Shown: piece by piece, positions 6,125 to 14,491 of the stretch
Position numbering within the stretch: position 1 is the stretch's first letter
Layout of the letters: each line of letters opens with the position of its first letter
Assembly (NCBI GenBank): GCA_913060955.1
Contig: CAJXTH010000003.1
Location: 1-16,884 of the forward strand
From: an uncultured bacterium
GTDB taxonomy: Bacteria; Patescibacteriota; Minisyncoccia; SW-4-49-11
DNA: 16,884 nt
Direction: 5' to 3'
Made by a program: the position numbers and the translations under genes
Notes under the pieces: generated by a model
The model's database searches: none
Seen by the model: only the letters and a program-made list of their open reading frames with translations
Told to the model about the DNA's origin: nothing

Positions 6125-7894
6125 ATGAACGAAACAACCATTAAGCGAGGAACGACCTTTATCCGTGACCTAAGTCAGGAGAGTGATCGATACCTCAATA
6201 CCAAGCCTTCGTTCCCAAAATCTGATAAGCCTACCTTGCGTATCATTCCGCTCGGAGGATCAGAGGAAATTGGAGGGCGAAACATGACCGTTATTGAATA
6301 CGGAAAAGATATTATTGCTGTTGACCTTGGGTTGAAATTCCCTGAGGAAGACCAGCCGGGAATTGACTATATTGTCCCAAACCCCACCTATTTGCGAGAT
6401 AAGTTGGATAATCTTCGCGCTGTCTTGATTACTCATGGTCACATGGACCACATCGGAGGAGTACCGCAAGTGATGTCTATGATTGGAAATCCTCCGATCT
6501 ATGCCACTCCACTTACCATGGCCATGATGCACCGACGTCAGTCAGAGAATACCAGCCTGCCACCACTCAATGGACATGTGGTAAAGCACGGAGAGACGCT
6601 ACGATTTGGAGTGTTCAAAGTTACCTTTCTTCACATTAACCACAGTATTCCTGACTCGGCTGCTCTCAAGATTGAAACTCCAGAAGGGGTGATTTTGCAC
6701 ACCGGAGACTTTAAGATCGACGAAACCCCACTTGGTGAGGAGCCAGCTGATCTTGATATGTACCGACGGATTGGAGATGAGGGTGTACTTTTGTTGTTAT
6801 CAGATAGTACCGGAGCGCAAAAGCCGGGAACTGCGATTTCTGAGACTACCATTCAGACCAACCTCGATACGATTTTTGAAGGGGCTAAAGGTCGCGTGAT
6901 TGCGGCAACCTTCTCTTCGATGTTGAATCGGCTCCAGCAGATTATTAAGATCTCGGAAAAGTACGGACGAAAAGTCGTCGTAGAAGGATTTAGTATGCGA
7001 ACCAACCTTCAGCTCTTGAAGGATCTGGGGTATACCGATTTTAACGAAAAGGTAATTATCTCTGCTCAAGAGGCTCTCAAGATGCCGCCAGAAAAGGTCA
7101 CAATTCTCTGTACCGGATCTCAGGGAGAAGACAATGCTGCTTTGATGCGAATTGCAAACAAGGAGCACCGATTCTTCCATGTAGACAAGGGAGATACTGT
7201 TATTTTCTCCTCCTCAGTGATTCCGGGAAACGAGGGGTCAATTCAGAAGTTGAAGGATCTTCTGGCTCGACAACGAGCTCGGATTATTCACTACAAGATG
7301 ATGGATGTTCACGTTGGAGGTCATGCTCCACGAGAGGACTTGAAGCGAATGCTTGAGTTGATTCGGCCCAAGTACATCCAGCCGATTTATGGAGATTTTT
7401 ACTCATTGAAGCTTCATGGAGATATTGCCAAGGAACTCGGGATGGACCGAGACCATATCTTGCTTACTGATAATGGACGAGTAGTAGAGGTTCTGAATGG
7501 AGAAGCACGAGTAACCAAGGAACGAGTACCCGCTCATAACCTGATGGTTGATGGACTCGGTGTAGGAGACCTACGAGAAGTGGTGATTCGAGACCGACAA
7601 CATATGGCTCAGGACGGAATGATTACCGTGATTGTTTTGGTGGATCCAAAGACTGGAAAAGTTATTCAAGATCCGGAAGTTATTTCCAAAGGATTTGTCT
7701 ATATGAAGAGTTCATTTAAACTTGTTCAAGCGATTCAAAAAGAGGTTCGAGCAATTGTCGAAGGAAAAATCAGCGAAGGATCTGGTCCAAACCAAGAGTA
7801 CATCAAGCGAGCGATTACCGAGCAACTTGGAGAGTTCATCTTTGAGAAAACTCAGCGACGACCTATGGTCTTGCCTACAGTTATCGAACTGTAG
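6125..7894 (+). CDS. rnj: Ribonuclease J, likely catalytic copy
   Basis: RNase J is a zinc-dependent 5'-3' exo- and endonuclease for mRNA decay and rRNA maturation. In this 589-residue protein the metal motifs are present: HGHMDH (104-109), NHSIPDS with H173, HTGDFK with D195, SDST (226-229) and HVGGH (396-400). GSEEIGGRN (45-53) and the C-terminal VDGLGVGDL (475-483) and RRPMVLP are family hallmarks. One ligand position is unusual: the PIHGE histidine of B. subtilis J1 (His390) is Tyr here (PIYGD, Y422). I start at the ATG at 6125, 1 nt after the upstream stop; an in-frame TTG at 6110 would overlap the upstream gene and adds only five residues. The tight coupling with the degenerate paralogue implies equal synthesis and perhaps a hetero-oligomer. 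Confidence 0.96.
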   Translation: MNETTIKRGTTFIRDLSQESDRYLNTKPSFPKSDKPTLRIIPLGGSEEIGGRNMTVIEYGKDIIAVDLGLKFPEEDQPGIDYIVPNPTYLRDKLDNLRAVLITHGHMDHIGGVPQVMSMIGNPPIYATPLTMAMMHRRQSENTSLPPLNGHVVKHGETLRFGVFKVTFLHINHSIPDSAALKIETPEGVILHTGDFKIDETPLGEEPADLDMYRRIGDEGVLLLLSDSTGAQKPGTAISETTIQTNLDTIFEGAKGRVIAATFSSMLNRLQQIIKISEKYGRKVVVEGFSMRTNLQLLKDLGYTDFNEKVIISAQEALKMPPEKVTILCTGSQGEDNAALMRIANKEHRFFHVDKGDTVIFSSSVIPGNEGSIQKLKDLLARQRARIIHYKMMDVHVGGHAPREDLKRMLELIRPKYIQPIYGDFYSLKLHGDIAKELGMDRDHILLTDNGRVVEVLNGEARVTKERVPAHNLMVDGLGVGDLREVVIRDRQHMAQDGMITVIVLVDPKTGKVIQDPEVISKGFVYMKSSFKLVQAIQKEVRAIVEGKISEGSGPNQEYIKRAITEQLGEFIFEKTQRRPMVLPTVIEL

Positions 7895-7897
7895 ACT

Positions 7898-8626
7898 ATG
7901 GCTTCCATGGTGTATGAAACACCTGCCCTCTTGCTCCAAACCCGGGATCTTCCCGGGATGGATCGATTGGGCATTTTTTATACCCGAGAATATGGGTTGA
8001 TTACCATCCTCGTAAAAGGAGTAAAAAAATCTCAGTCCAAGCTCCAGTATCGACTCCGAGAGCGAGCCCTTGTCGAGATTGAGTTTGTTCTGGGAAAAAC
8101 CTTTCCTCGACTTACGGCTATTCGGGATGGAGATCAGTTCTCAGACTTCTTGGAGTCAGCCAATCAGTTGGCTATTCAATCAAGCATTGTCGAATGGATT
8201 CTGCATCTGGTGGAGGAAGGACACGAAGATCCAGAGCTCTTTGAGGCGATTCTTACTAGTTTGGCACTTACTCGGGAAGTTGGACATCAAGCTCCGAGGT
8301 TTGTTTTATCTTGGATGTTGGTGCGGTGGATGGCTCTTTTGGGATTTGGGCTTGAGACCGGACAATGTGTCCGAACTGGAGTTACCAAAAGTAGTCAGTT
8401 TGGAATGAGTGTGCGCGCTGGTGGCTTGGTAACCAAAGCTGCATCAGCGGGCCTTGATGATTGGGTTCCCGTAACCTCACAGGAGATTCTCCGGATGCGG
8501 CAATGGCAACGAGGTCGAGTTGAGCGGGGGAAAATCCCCTGGCAAATCATTGAATACTCGATACGGTGGTATGGAATTCCTGTTGAGTCCCTCGGTCTTT
8601 TGCGTATCTATTCTGGAAATATTTGA
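7898..8626 (+). CDS. recO: DNA repair protein RecO
   Basis: RecO helps RecA displace single-strand binding protein, together with RecR, in gap repair. The 242-residue protein begins with the RecO OB-fold pattern: ALLLQTRDLPGMDRLGIFYTREYGLIT (about 10-36) and VKGVKKSQSKLQ (39-50), which are diagnostic. The rest is the helical C-terminal domain. The four-cysteine zinc site found in some RecO proteins is absent: only C157 remains of the CxxC region, as in several zinc-free RecOs. It starts 3 nt after the RNase J stop, so it is probably translated from the same mRNA. An in-frame ATG at residue 4 is an equally good start by family comparison. It ends with TGA, the only TGA stop among the complete genes here. 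Confidence 0.92.
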   Translation: MASMVYETPALLLQTRDLPGMDRLGIFYTREYGLITILVKGVKKSQSKLQYRLRERALVEIEFVLGKTFPRLTAIRDGDQFSDFLESANQLAIQSSIVEWILHLVEEGHEDPELFEAILTSLALTREVGHQAPRFVLSWMLVRWMALLGFGLETGQCVRTGVTKSSQFGMSVRAGGLVTKAASAGLDDWVPVTSQEILRMRQWQRGRVERGKIPWQIIEYSIRWYGIPVESLGLLRIYSGNI

Positions 8627-8632
8627 TATAAT
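8624..8632 (+). promoter_or_regulatory. Candidate extended -10 promoter upstream of the DUF11-like gene
   Basis: TGATATAAT is a perfect extended -10 element (TGN plus TATAAT) and overlaps the recO TGA stop. No good -35 is visible at the right distance; TTGCGT at 8600 is 21 bp away. Extended -10 promoters can work without one. The predicted start near 8639 would leave a leader of about 32 nt. A second TATAAT at 8654-8659 is too close to the ATG to give a leader of useful length. Confidence 0.5.
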
Positions 8633-8670
8633 ACGTACAAGGACAAAAATAGATATAATCTCTTCTCTTT

Positions 8671-10575
8671 ATGGCACTCGATGACATCGAAAAGAAAATT
8701 TATCGCAAAGAGGATCGAGCAAAGCTTGATGCTGAGCGAACTCACGATACTCCCTACAGTATTTATGGGAAAAAAGAACCGGAACTCAAATCAAAATATG
8801 AGGACTTTGAGCAGGCCGATACTCCGTTCTTTCAGCGACATCGTAAGCAAATTGTGAAAGGATTACTGGGCGCCCTGGTGGTGACTGTTTTGGTTGCCTT
8901 GGCTGGATATTTGGTGACCTTGAATCAGCGGCGGTTTTCTCAGGATCGAGTGACGGTAGGCATAGAAGGAACTGAGGAAATTGAAGCAGGAGGAGAAGTT
9001 ACCTACACAATTACCTATACCAATGATAACTTTGTAGCACTCAAAAATCCGAAACTATCGGTAACAACTCCGCAGGCTCTTATTGACCCATCGATTTCAA
9101 TTCTTGGCCAAGAGCGGGCAGAGGTTCGAGAGTTTGAACTTCCAGAACTTGCTCCCGGAGAGACGGGAGAAATTACTATTTCGGGAAGAATTATTGCCGA
9201 GACAGGAAGTATTCATTTCTTGAATGCTACACTTTCGTATGTACCAGATATTGTGAGTTCGACCTTTGAGTCGACCAGTGAATTTTCCACGACGGTGGTA
9301 GATAGTCCTATTGTGATCGATATCCAAACTCCGCTCGAGTCGGTAAGTGGTGATGTAGTGGAATACACTGTGGCCGTCAATAACAAAAGTCAGACTGAGC
9401 TGCGAGATATGGAGCTTCGTTTGGAGTATCCAGATACATTTGGACTGACGAGTTCCTCAGAAGAACCAATCCGAGGAGAAGATGTATTTCAGATTGAACG
9501 TCTCCGACCTCAAGCTGTGTATGAGCTTACCTTGACCGGAAGCCTTTCTGGAGAGTCACAAGATGTGAAAATTCTCAAAGCATCAGTTGGTGAATTTGCT
9601 CAGGGGGTCTTTACGCTGTATGCGGCTGGCCAAAACTCTACTCGAATGGCAGCACCGTATGTAGAGATTGATCAGGTGATTGTGGGAAACCCAAGTCGAG
9701 TTGTTCGAGCTGACGATAATTTGGAATATCAGATTACGTTCCGAAACAACACAGATGTCCGCATCGGAGAAGGATCGTTGCGGGCTGTGCTTGACTCGGA
9801 GTTGCTCGATCTTTCTCGTCTCCGAGCTTCTGGGGCTGACTTTGATGCTTCGACCAACACCCTTACCTGGCGGGCAAACTCTGTTCCTCAGTTGCGGTCA
9901 TTTGCACCAAATGAGCAGGGGCGAGTATCATTTACGGTACCTGTCAAAAAAGTCATTCCAATTGAGAACTTTGAGGATGTGAACTATGTAATTCGAACCA
10001 AGGCATTCTTTGAAAGTTCCGAAGTTCCTACACCACTGGGAGTGAATAAAATTGTTCAGGGAAATGAAACAGAGGCAAAACTTGCTACTCGGTTGATCGT
10101 TGAGGGGCAGGCATCGTATGCCAACAGCGGATCTTCTATTGTGAACTCCGGTCCGGTGCCTATGCAAGTAAATCAGGCTACTACGTATACCTTGTCTTGG
10201 AAGGTTCAAAATCTTACCAACGATGTGTCTGGGGTGACCTTTACTTCTACCCTCCCAGAGAATGTTTCCTGGACGGGGCAGTTTAGTACCGGGGGAGTGG
10301 GAGAACTTTCCTATAACGAGCGAACCAAAGAAGTGAAATGGATCATTGGAGATGTTCCCGCCAATACTGGAATCTTACGTCCATTGTATGAGGCCGTCTT
10401 CCAGGTCTCTGTTGTTCCTGCTCCAAATCAAGCTGGAGAAGAGCCACGACTCTTGTCTCGAACGAGTTATACTGGACAAGATGACTTTACTGGAGTCAAT
10501 CTGGGTGGTACACTCGGAGAGATTAACACGGGAGATGTTTCGGATCCAAACTTTGATGGAAGAGTTGCCGAATAA
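8671..10575 (+). CDS. Membrane-anchored surface protein with DUF11-like/Ig-like repeats
   Basis: The 634-residue protein has a charged cytoplasmic N-terminus (1-61), one transmembrane helix (about 62-84, GLLGALVVTVLVALAGYLV) and a long extracytoplasmic part. The outer part shows four repeats of a beta-sandwich pattern in which a 'x-G-x-x-V-x-Y-T-I-x-x-x-N' strand recurs: VTYTITYTN (110-118), VEYTVAVNN (230-238), LEYQITFRN (351-359) and TYTLSWKVQN (505-514). This pattern is typical of DUF11/CARDB-like domains that describe conserved surface or adhesion-type proteins. The orientation is a signal-anchor with the C-terminus outside; there is no sorting motif or second membrane helix. The exact role is unknown. 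It sits between recO and tgt but may have its own promoter. Its base and codon use match the neighbours. Confidence 0.8.
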   Translation: MALDDIEKKIYRKEDRAKLDAERTHDTPYSIYGKKEPELKSKYEDFEQADTPFFQRHRKQIVKGLLGALVVTVLVALAGYLVTLNQRRFSQDRVTVGIEGTEEIEAGGEVTYTITYTNDNFVALKNPKLSVTTPQALIDPSISILGQERAEVREFELPELAPGETGEITISGRIIAETGSIHFLNATLSYVPDIVSSTFESTSEFSTTVVDSPIVIDIQTPLESVSGDVVEYTVAVNNKSQTELRDMELRLEYPDTFGLTSSSEEPIRGEDVFQIERLRPQAVYELTLTGSLSGESQDVKILKASVGEFAQGVFTLYAAGQNSTRMAAPYVEIDQVIVGNPSRVVRADDNLEYQITFRNNTDVRIGEGSLRAVLDSELLDLSRLRASGADFDASTNTLTWRANSVPQLRSFAPNEQGRVSFTVPVKKVIPIENFEDVNYVIRTKAFFESSEVPTPLGVNKIVQGNETEAKLATRLIVEGQASYANSGSSIVNSGPVPMQVNQATTYTLSWKVQNLTNDVSGVTFTSTLPENVSWTGQFSTGGVGELSYNERTKEVKWIIGDVPANTGILRPLYEAVFQVSVVPAPNQAGEEPRLLSRTSYTGQDDFTGVNLGGTLGEINTGDVSDPNFDGRVAE

Positions 10576-10597
10576 CTCTTCAAACTAGTACGAATAT

Positions 10598-11770
10598 ATG
10601 TTTGAACGAATAGCCCAGGAACGAACGTTACGAAAAGGACGTCTGAATACATTGCACGGAGTGCTGGAATCACCATTCTTTATGCCAGTGGCAACCAAAG
10701 GATCAATTCGAGGAATTGGTCCTCAGGAGATGCTTACTCAGGTCCAGTCTCAGATTTTGCTCATGAATACCTATCATTTGTACTTGAAACCCGGGTATGA
10801 TTTGGTGCATGAACTCGGGGGGCTGCATACGTTTGCTAACTGGCCGAAGCCAATTTTGACTGATAGTGGAGGGTACCAGGTATTTAGCCTTTCAAAGCAT
10901 CGGAAGCTTTCAGAAGAAGGAGCTGAATTCCGATCTCATATCGATGGAGCCAAGCATATGCTAACCCCGGAAGAGTCAATCAAGACTCAGTATTATTTGG
11001 GGAGTGATATCATTATGGTTCTCGATGAATGTCCTCCAGGAGGAAGCTCTCGAGAATATATCAAGGCCTCCCTGGAGCTTACCACCCGTTGGGCTCGGCG
11101 ATGTCGAGCAGAACTCGACCGACTCTGTGAAGCTGATGGTCGAGCCAAAGATGATCGACCACTCTTGTTTGGGATTGTCCAAGGAGGAATCTATGAAGAT
11201 TTGCGCAAAGAATCTCTCCGGCAGTTGGAAGAAATTGGATTTGATGGATATGCCATTGGTGGAGTATCTGTGGGTGAGTCTCGGGCAGATGTCTTGAAGG
11301 TGATCAAATGGATTGCGCCGCTGCTTCCTGAAGATAAACCGCGATACCTTATGGGACTCGGAAAGCCCGAAGAAATTGCCTATGCCGCCAGCCTGGGGGT
11401 AGATATGTTTGATTGTGTGATTCCAACTCGGGAGGCTCGACATGGGTCGGTCTTTGTTTGGAATAGTGCTGATAAAGAGGGGGACGTGCATCGCTATTTG
11501 GATGCTCTCGAAGAATCAAGCAAGACAGCAACACTTCCGAACGAGTCATTCTTTCATGTCTATAAAGCCGGAAATGCTACGTATGCCAAAGATGCCCAAC
11601 CAATTGACCCGTATGCTGAGTGGGAGGGATCAAAAGAGTATACCCGAGCCTATATGCGACACATGTTCAAAGTGGGAGAGCAAATGGCTTTGGAATATTT
11701 CTCTCGGCACAACCTCCACTTCTATTTGGAGATGATGCAGTATATTCGATCATACACCGCCAAAAACTAA
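10598..11770 (+). CDS. tgt: tRNA-guanine transglycosylase lacking the zinc cysteines
   Basis: TGT swaps guanine 34 of GUN-anticodon tRNAs for a 7-deazaguanine base on the way to queuosine. The 390-residue protein has the expected catalytic parts: DSGGYQVFS (D89), VLDEC (D143), IVQGG (Q195), the base pocket GGVSVGE (221-227, usually GGLAVGE in bacteria) and the nucleophile in MFDCVIPTR (D272). Normal TGTs then have a CxCxxC...H zinc site after a P-L-D-P motif. Here PIDP is followed by YAEWEGSKEYTRAY, without any of the three cysteines, although the His (HNLHF, H371) is kept. About 28 extra residues (around 290-318) are inserted just before this region. Zinc-free folding, or a changed partner or substrate, is therefore possible. 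The V-S substitution in the pocket may bear on preQ1 versus queuine choice. The start matches the family N-terminus, 22 bp after the surface-protein gene. Confidence 0.93.
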   Translation: MFERIAQERTLRKGRLNTLHGVLESPFFMPVATKGSIRGIGPQEMLTQVQSQILLMNTYHLYLKPGYDLVHELGGLHTFANWPKPILTDSGGYQVFSLSKHRKLSEEGAEFRSHIDGAKHMLTPEESIKTQYYLGSDIIMVLDECPPGGSSREYIKASLELTTRWARRCRAELDRLCEADGRAKDDRPLLFGIVQGGIYEDLRKESLRQLEEIGFDGYAIGGVSVGESRADVLKVIKWIAPLLPEDKPRYLMGLGKPEEIAYAASLGVDMFDCVIPTREARHGSVFVWNSADKEGDVHRYLDALEESSKTATLPNESFFHVYKAGNATYAKDAQPIDPYAEWEGSKEYTRAYMRHMFKVGEQMALEYFSRHNLHFYLEMMQYIRSYTAKN

Positions 11771-11781
11771 CATAACACGCT

Positions 11782-12456
11782 ATGTCATATCTTGTCTTTG
11801 ATATCGAAACCGTAGGAGACTCTTGGGAAACACTTGATTCCGGAACCCAGGAATACCTTTTGAAATATGCTGAGACTCCAGAGGAGCAGGACACAGTCAA
11901 GCAAACCTTGGGGTTTCATCCGCTTACTGGGCAGATCGTTGCTATTGGACTGTATGATCCAGAAAAAGACATTAAAAGTGTCTATTTTCAAGCTCCTGGA
12001 GCTGATCTTCCTGAGAAATACGAACAAAATGGGATTCATTATTTGGTAGGATCTGAGCAACAAATCTTGGAAAAATTCTGGGCAACGGTTCGAAAATATC
12101 AGACATTTGTGACCTTTAATGGACGGGAGTTTGACTGTCCATATGTTCTGATGCGATCGGCAATTCACCGAGTAGCACCAACTCGAAACCTTATGCCGTA
12201 TCGGTATTCTGACAAGGAGCACGTCGACCTTTTGGATCAACTTACCTTTTATCGAGCGACCAGAAAGTTTAACTTGGACTATTACTGTAAACGGTTTGGT
12301 ATTGTCAGTCCCAAAGAAGAAGGTGTAACAGGGCTCATGGTTCCGGAAATGTATGCAGAAGGAAAGTACCACGAAATTGCTGAATATTGTATGCGAGATG
12401 TAGTGGCAACTGGAGAATTGCTCCAAATTTGGAGAGATTACTTGAAAACATCTTAG
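11782..12456 (+). CDS. Predicted DEDD 3'-5' exonuclease (PolB-exonuclease-like)
   Basis: The 224-residue protein fits the stand-alone exonuclease family related to the proofreading domain of family B DNA polymerases. Exo I is FDIET (D7, E9), Exo II is FNGREFDCPYV (D118) and Exo III is YCMRDVVAT, a Y-x3-D pattern (Y202, D206) of the DEDDy type. A conserved HVDLLDQLTFY segment (147-157) lies between. All acidic metal ligands are present, so I infer a two-metal nuclease active on DNA or RNA 3' ends; the substrate is unknown. No polymerase domain is attached. It starts 11 bp after tgt, and the next gene begins 1 nt after its TAG, so it is co-transcribed with the glycosyltransferase downstream. 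Confidence 0.87.
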   Translation: MSYLVFDIETVGDSWETLDSGTQEYLLKYAETPEEQDTVKQTLGFHPLTGQIVAIGLYDPEKDIKSVYFQAPGADLPEKYEQNGIHYLVGSEQQILEKFWATVRKYQTFVTFNGREFDCPYVLMRSAIHRVAPTRNLMPYRYSDKEHVDLLDQLTFYRATRKFNLDYYCKRFGIVSPKEEGVTGLMVPEMYAEGKYHEIAEYCMRDVVATGELLQIWRDYLKTS

Positions 12457-12457
12457 T

Positions 12458-13327
12458 ATGAAATACGACGTATCAATAGTTATCCTTGCCTGGAATAATC
12501 GCTCTGATGTAGAGCAGTGTGTGAATTCTATTTTTGCAGGAACGCAGTGCCTGTATCAGCTCATTGTTGTGGATAATGGCTCAACCGATGATACTCCGAA
12601 GTATCTGGAAGAACTTCAAAAAAACTGGAAGGGAGAGAATACGCTGACTGTCATTTTGAATGAATCTAACCTTGGCTACGCTGCCGGAAACAACGTCGCT
12701 TTGGACTCGCTCGAAGGGAAGTATACGCTCTTTTTAAATCAAGATATTGTAGTTCAAGATAATGCAATTGACCAGTTGGTATCCTGGATGGAGTCTCATC
12801 AAGGATACGGAGCAATTGCTCCTCAGCTTCGGTACTCTGATGGCCGAATCCAACCAAGTTGTCGGAAGCTTCCCACGCCGGGCAAGATGGTCAAAAACTA
12901 TTTGAAATTGTCTTGGGATGATTCTCAACAGTTTGATCATACCCAAAGTCAGGACTGTGAACAACCTATGGCCTCGGCGATCATGCTTCCAACAGAGCTT
13001 ATCAAAGAGATTGGTGGCTTTGACGTTCACCCCGACTACTGGCTCTTCTTTAATGATGTTGATTTATCCAAGCAAGTCTTCGAACGAGGATATAAGACCT
13101 ATTTTTTGGCTGAGGCAGTCATGGAACACCATCACGGGGCAAGTACCAAAAAGCTCGTCAACACCAAACGTCTTACCTATTGGCACAAGGGGATGATCCG
13201 TTACTTTGATAAATGGTACGTATCCGGACCATTGGGAAGACTTCTTTTGTACATGGGGGCAGTGATTTCATTTTGTGCTCTGTGGGTGCGGGAGGTCCTC
13301 CGTGGGGTGTTGAAACTCCGTCGATAA
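12458..13327 (+). CDS. Glycosyltransferase family 2 (rhamnosyltransferase/WbbL-like)
   Basis: The 289-residue protein has a GT-A fold of GT2: N-terminal VSIVILAWNNRSDVEQCV (5-22), nucleotide-binding VVDNGSTDDT (37-46), NLGYAAGNN (71-79) and the metal site NQD (94-96). Further on are GGFD (186-189) and the acceptor-site stretch FFNDVDLSKQ (197-206), then HHHGAS. This resembles WbbL-type enzymes that add rhamnose or similar sugars to lipid-linked glycans. A hydrophobic segment near the C-terminus (about 262-281) suggests membrane attachment, with the catalytic domain in the cytoplasm. Donor and acceptor sugars cannot be read from the sequence. It begins 1 nt after the exonuclease stop. Confidence 0.92.
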   Translation: MKYDVSIVILAWNNRSDVEQCVNSIFAGTQCLYQLIVVDNGSTDDTPKYLEELQKNWKGENTLTVILNESNLGYAAGNNVALDSLEGKYTLFLNQDIVVQDNAIDQLVSWMESHQGYGAIAPQLRYSDGRIQPSCRKLPTPGKMVKNYLKLSWDDSQQFDHTQSQDCEQPMASAIMLPTELIKEIGGFDVHPDYWLFFNDVDLSKQVFERGYKTYFLAEAVMEHHHGASTKKLVNTKRLTYWHKGMIRYFDKWYVSGPLGRLLLYMGAVISFCALWVREVLRGVLKLRR

Positions 13328-13336
13328 TGCTATACT
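13310..13336 (+). promoter_or_regulatory. Candidate promoter for the GT4-LCP-GT2 genes
   Basis: TGCTATACT (13328-13336) is an extended -10 (TGN plus TATACT, 5 of 6). TTGAAA (13310-13315) lies 15 bp upstream as a possible -35; the spacer is short, but the extended -10 compensates. The element overlaps the end of the GT2 gene, and the predicted start near 13343 gives a leader of about 20 nt before the GT4 ATG. Confidence 0.5.
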
Positions 13337-13363
13337 AAACACCAGATATAACAGATACTAGAT

Positions 13364-14491
13364 ATGAAAATTGCCGTACATGGATCTCACCTGTGTCAGG
13401 AGCGAGAAGATGGGAGTCAAAATTACATGATCAATCTATTTCGGAATATTGCCGCAATAGACCAAGACAACGAGTATGATTTTTACTATTCCAAAGATTC
13501 TTGCAAACAAGTAGAGGGGAAGCAGTTCAATCACATCACTCATAAAGCTCCGCTTGCTTGGACTCAGCGGGTATTTCCGAGTCTGTTACGACGCGACAAG
13601 CCGGACTTGTTGTTCATGCCGATTCAGATGCTTCCTTTCTTGAAGCCATTTCAGCAAAAGTCGGTGGTGACCATTCATGATCTTGCCTTTCTCTTTTATC
13701 CGAAAACTTTTCGGGCAAAAGATGTTATTTTGCATCGGTTGTATGTTCGCCAGGCAATAACCCGAGCTGACCATTTGATTGCAATCACCCAGGCAACCAA
13801 AGACGACATTGTGAACATCTACAAGGTTCCCGAAGAGAAGGTTTCGGTCGTTTATCATGGGATTGATCACGACCGATTCCGGGCTCCACAGGAACCAGAT
13901 CAAGAAGCGATTCAAGCAGTCAAAGAGAAATACAACATCACCAAACCGTATCTCATGTACGTAGGAAATGTTCAGCCACGAAAGAATGTTCAGGGACTGA
14001 TTCGAGCCTTTGATGCTATGAAAAAGGAGGGGCGAGATGACTATCAATTGGTCATCGCGGGAGCAAATGCTTGGCTGGTAGATGAAATTATGAAAGATGT
14101 TGGCGATGTGCTCTCAGATGATATAATATTTACAGGCCGATTCGCAGATGAAGAGTTGCCACCATTATTATGGGGAGCGACTGTATTTGCCCTCCCAAGT
14201 TTCTACGAAGGATTTGGACTTCCAATTCTGGAGGCTGCTGCCTGTGGTACGCCGGTACTGGTAGCAGACACTCCATCCATGGTAGAAGTTGGGGGAGAGG
14301 CCACCGTATCATTTGACCCGCATGATATCTTTGACATCAAGCGTAAAGTCGAGATGGTGTTAGATGATCCTGAGTTACGAGAGACAATGATTGAAAAAGG
14401 ATACGCCCGAGCCAAAGAATTTTCGTGGGAGCGATGTGCCAAAGAAACAACTACAATCTTGAACCGTATAGGACATGAAGCAAAAAAATAA
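13364..14491 (+). CDS. Glycosyltransferase family 4 (GT-B fold, mannosyltransferase-like)
   Basis: The 375-residue protein has two Rossmann-like halves. The N-terminal half carries MKIAVHGSHL and the VVTIHDLAFLFYP segment (101-113), then LIAITQATKDDI (138-149) and VVYHGID (162-168). The C-terminal donor-binding half carries YVGNVQPRKN (199-208, with R206-K207), LVIAGA (229-234) and the E-x7-E motif EGFGLPILE (282-290) followed by ACGTPVL. These are standard for GT4 retaining enzymes using nucleotide-diphospho sugars such as GDP-mannose. The sugar and product are not readable. It is probably cytoplasmic or peripheral at the membrane and works with the flanking GT2 enzymes. Its last 17 bp overlap the LCP gene in another frame, indicating translational coupling. 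Confidence 0.94.
   Translation: MKIAVHGSHLCQEREDGSQNYMINLFRNIAAIDQDNEYDFYYSKDSCKQVEGKQFNHITHKAPLAWTQRVFPSLLRRDKPDLLFMPIQMLPFLKPFQQKSVVTIHDLAFLFYPKTFRAKDVILHRLYVRQAITRADHLIAITQATKDDIVNIYKVPEEKVSVVYHGIDHDRFRAPQEPDQEAIQAVKEKYNITKPYLMYVGNVQPRKNVQGLIRAFDAMKKEGRDDYQLVIAGANAWLVDEIMKDVGDVLSDDIIFTGRFADEELPPLLWGATVFALPSFYEGFGLPILEAAACGTPVLVADTPSMVEVGGEATVSFDPHDIFDIKRKVEMVLDDPELRETMIEKGYARAKEFSWERCAKETTTILNRIGHEAKK

Noticed and set aside
8624..8626. TGA read as glycine (code 25), as in some CPR lineages
   Set aside because: No gene here has an internal TGA, glycine is encoded by normal GGN codons, and recO ends properly at this TGA at the expected length. The window fits the standard bacterial code.
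10976..11491. A 171-codon open frame on the minus strand opposite tgt
   Set aside because: It is antisense to the conserved TGT core and has no domain or start signal of its own.
11785..12426. A 213-codon open frame on the minus strand opposite the exonuclease gene
   Set aside because: Its translation shows no recognisable domain, and it is fully antisense to a well-supported gene with conserved catalytic motifs. CGA/TCG-rich coding sequence tends to give long antisense frames.
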